A stretch of 64,000 nt of DNA from G041200185 sp041200185 (GTDB lineage Bacteria; Pseudomonadota; Alphaproteobacteria; BNTO01): assembly GCA_041200185.1 (NCBI GenBank), contig CP165730.1:1262213-1326212 (forward strand), in the 5' to 3' direction. The notes under the pieces are model-generated. The model did no database searches and was not told the origin of the DNA. It was given only the letters and a program-made list of their open reading frames with translations. The position numbers and the translations under genes were made by a program. Within the stretch, counting starts at the first letter, position 1. The number at the start of each line of letters is the position of its first letter. Shown here piece after piece: positions 63,924-64,000 of the stretch.

Positions 63924-63952
63924 GCCTCCCGTGCGCGGGAGGCTTTTTTTTG
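63924..63952 (+). terminator. Strong rho-independent terminator
   Basis: GCCTCCCG pairs with CGGGAGGC (8 bp, loop TGCG), followed by nine T. No A run precedes the stem, so it is directional for the plus strand. Confidence 0.9.
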
Positions 63953-64000
63953 ACGGGTCCCAAGCGCGCTTTGGCCTTCGGTCACCTCGAGAGGACATTA

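Noticed and set aside
63408..63952. Possible tmRNA or other housekeeping RNA before the terminator
   Set aside because: No tag-peptide reading frame, no tRNA-like acceptor and no RNase P or SRP consensus could be seen, so no RNA gene is called.

Overview
The window looks like chromosome of an obligately or facultatively intracellular alphaproteobacterium, most plausibly a Holosporales-type protist symbiont. This placement is inferred. It rests on a GapR/DUF2312 gene (a family largely confined to Alphaproteobacteria), alphaproteobacterial-style gene sets (bamA-skp, acpP-fabF, ybeY-corC), many decayed transposases of several families, long gene-poor stretches, a dicarboxylate-type transporter, a TssA-like type VI secretion gene, and a striking number of Sec-exported proteins with protease motifs. 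No rRNA, CRISPR array, prophage or intact insertion sequence is visible.

Layout. 0-2.1 kb: nth and an M23 peptidase on the minus strand. 2.1-5.0 kb: gene-poor, with tRNA-Leu(GAG) and remnants of IS5-like and IS630-like transposases. 5.0-6.4 kb: compact ribosomal operon rpsF-rpsR-rplU-rpmA ending in a clear terminator. 6.4-10.3 kb: a large secreted protein with a permuted NlpC/P60-like domain and a C-terminal CCLIF (CaaX-like) end, a Sel1/TPR protein, and an IS1595-like remnant. 10.3-18.3 kb: housekeeping genes (corC, ybeY, ssb, pth, a short pyrophosphatase-like gene, acpP, fabF, trmL) with one unknown secreted protein. 18.3-23.2 kb: an island of exported proteins (an HExxH metallopeptidase, a translationally coupled small partner, an unknown protein, a second permuted NlpC/P60-like protein), interrupted by a rearrangement scar where a truncated pyrophosphatase copy is fused tail to tail with a yebC fragment. 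23.4-31.6 kb: tilS, a DUF4153-like membrane protein, a lipoprotein PepF, 1.8 kb of decayed DNA, rnhA and an outer-membrane beta-barrel protein. 32.6-43.5 kb: tRNA-Lys(CTT), ychF, dedA, rlmH, bamD, ftsY, skp, a frameshifted bamA, gapR and mutS. 43.6-44.1 kb: one copy of a 498-bp repeat whose inverted twin lies at 62.9-63.4 kb. 44.3-50.6 kb: suhB, efp, tRNA-Met, an NrdG-like radical SAM gene, a DASS transporter and a second exported HExxH protein. 50.6-62.2 kb: a long minus-strand block reading mnmA, tssA, an acidic exported protein, a CNNM/CorC protein, gltX, a five-gene YbhGFSR-like export pump and xthA. 62.3-64.0 kb: gene-poor, with the repeat copy, a possible small ORF and a strong terminator.

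How the genes fit together. Envelope biogenesis (BamA, BamD, Skp, FtsY, M23 peptidase, outer-membrane barrel), tRNA modification and charging (TilS, MnmA, TrmL, GltX), DNA repair (Nth, MutS, XthA, RNase HI, SSB) and ribosome function (S6, S18, L21, L27, EF-P, RlmH, YbeY, YchF) supply the core. The accessory layer is a set of predicted exported enzymes: two permuted papain-like proteins, one with a potential host-prenylation signal, and two zinc-metallopeptidase-like proteins. These are the best candidates for host interaction.
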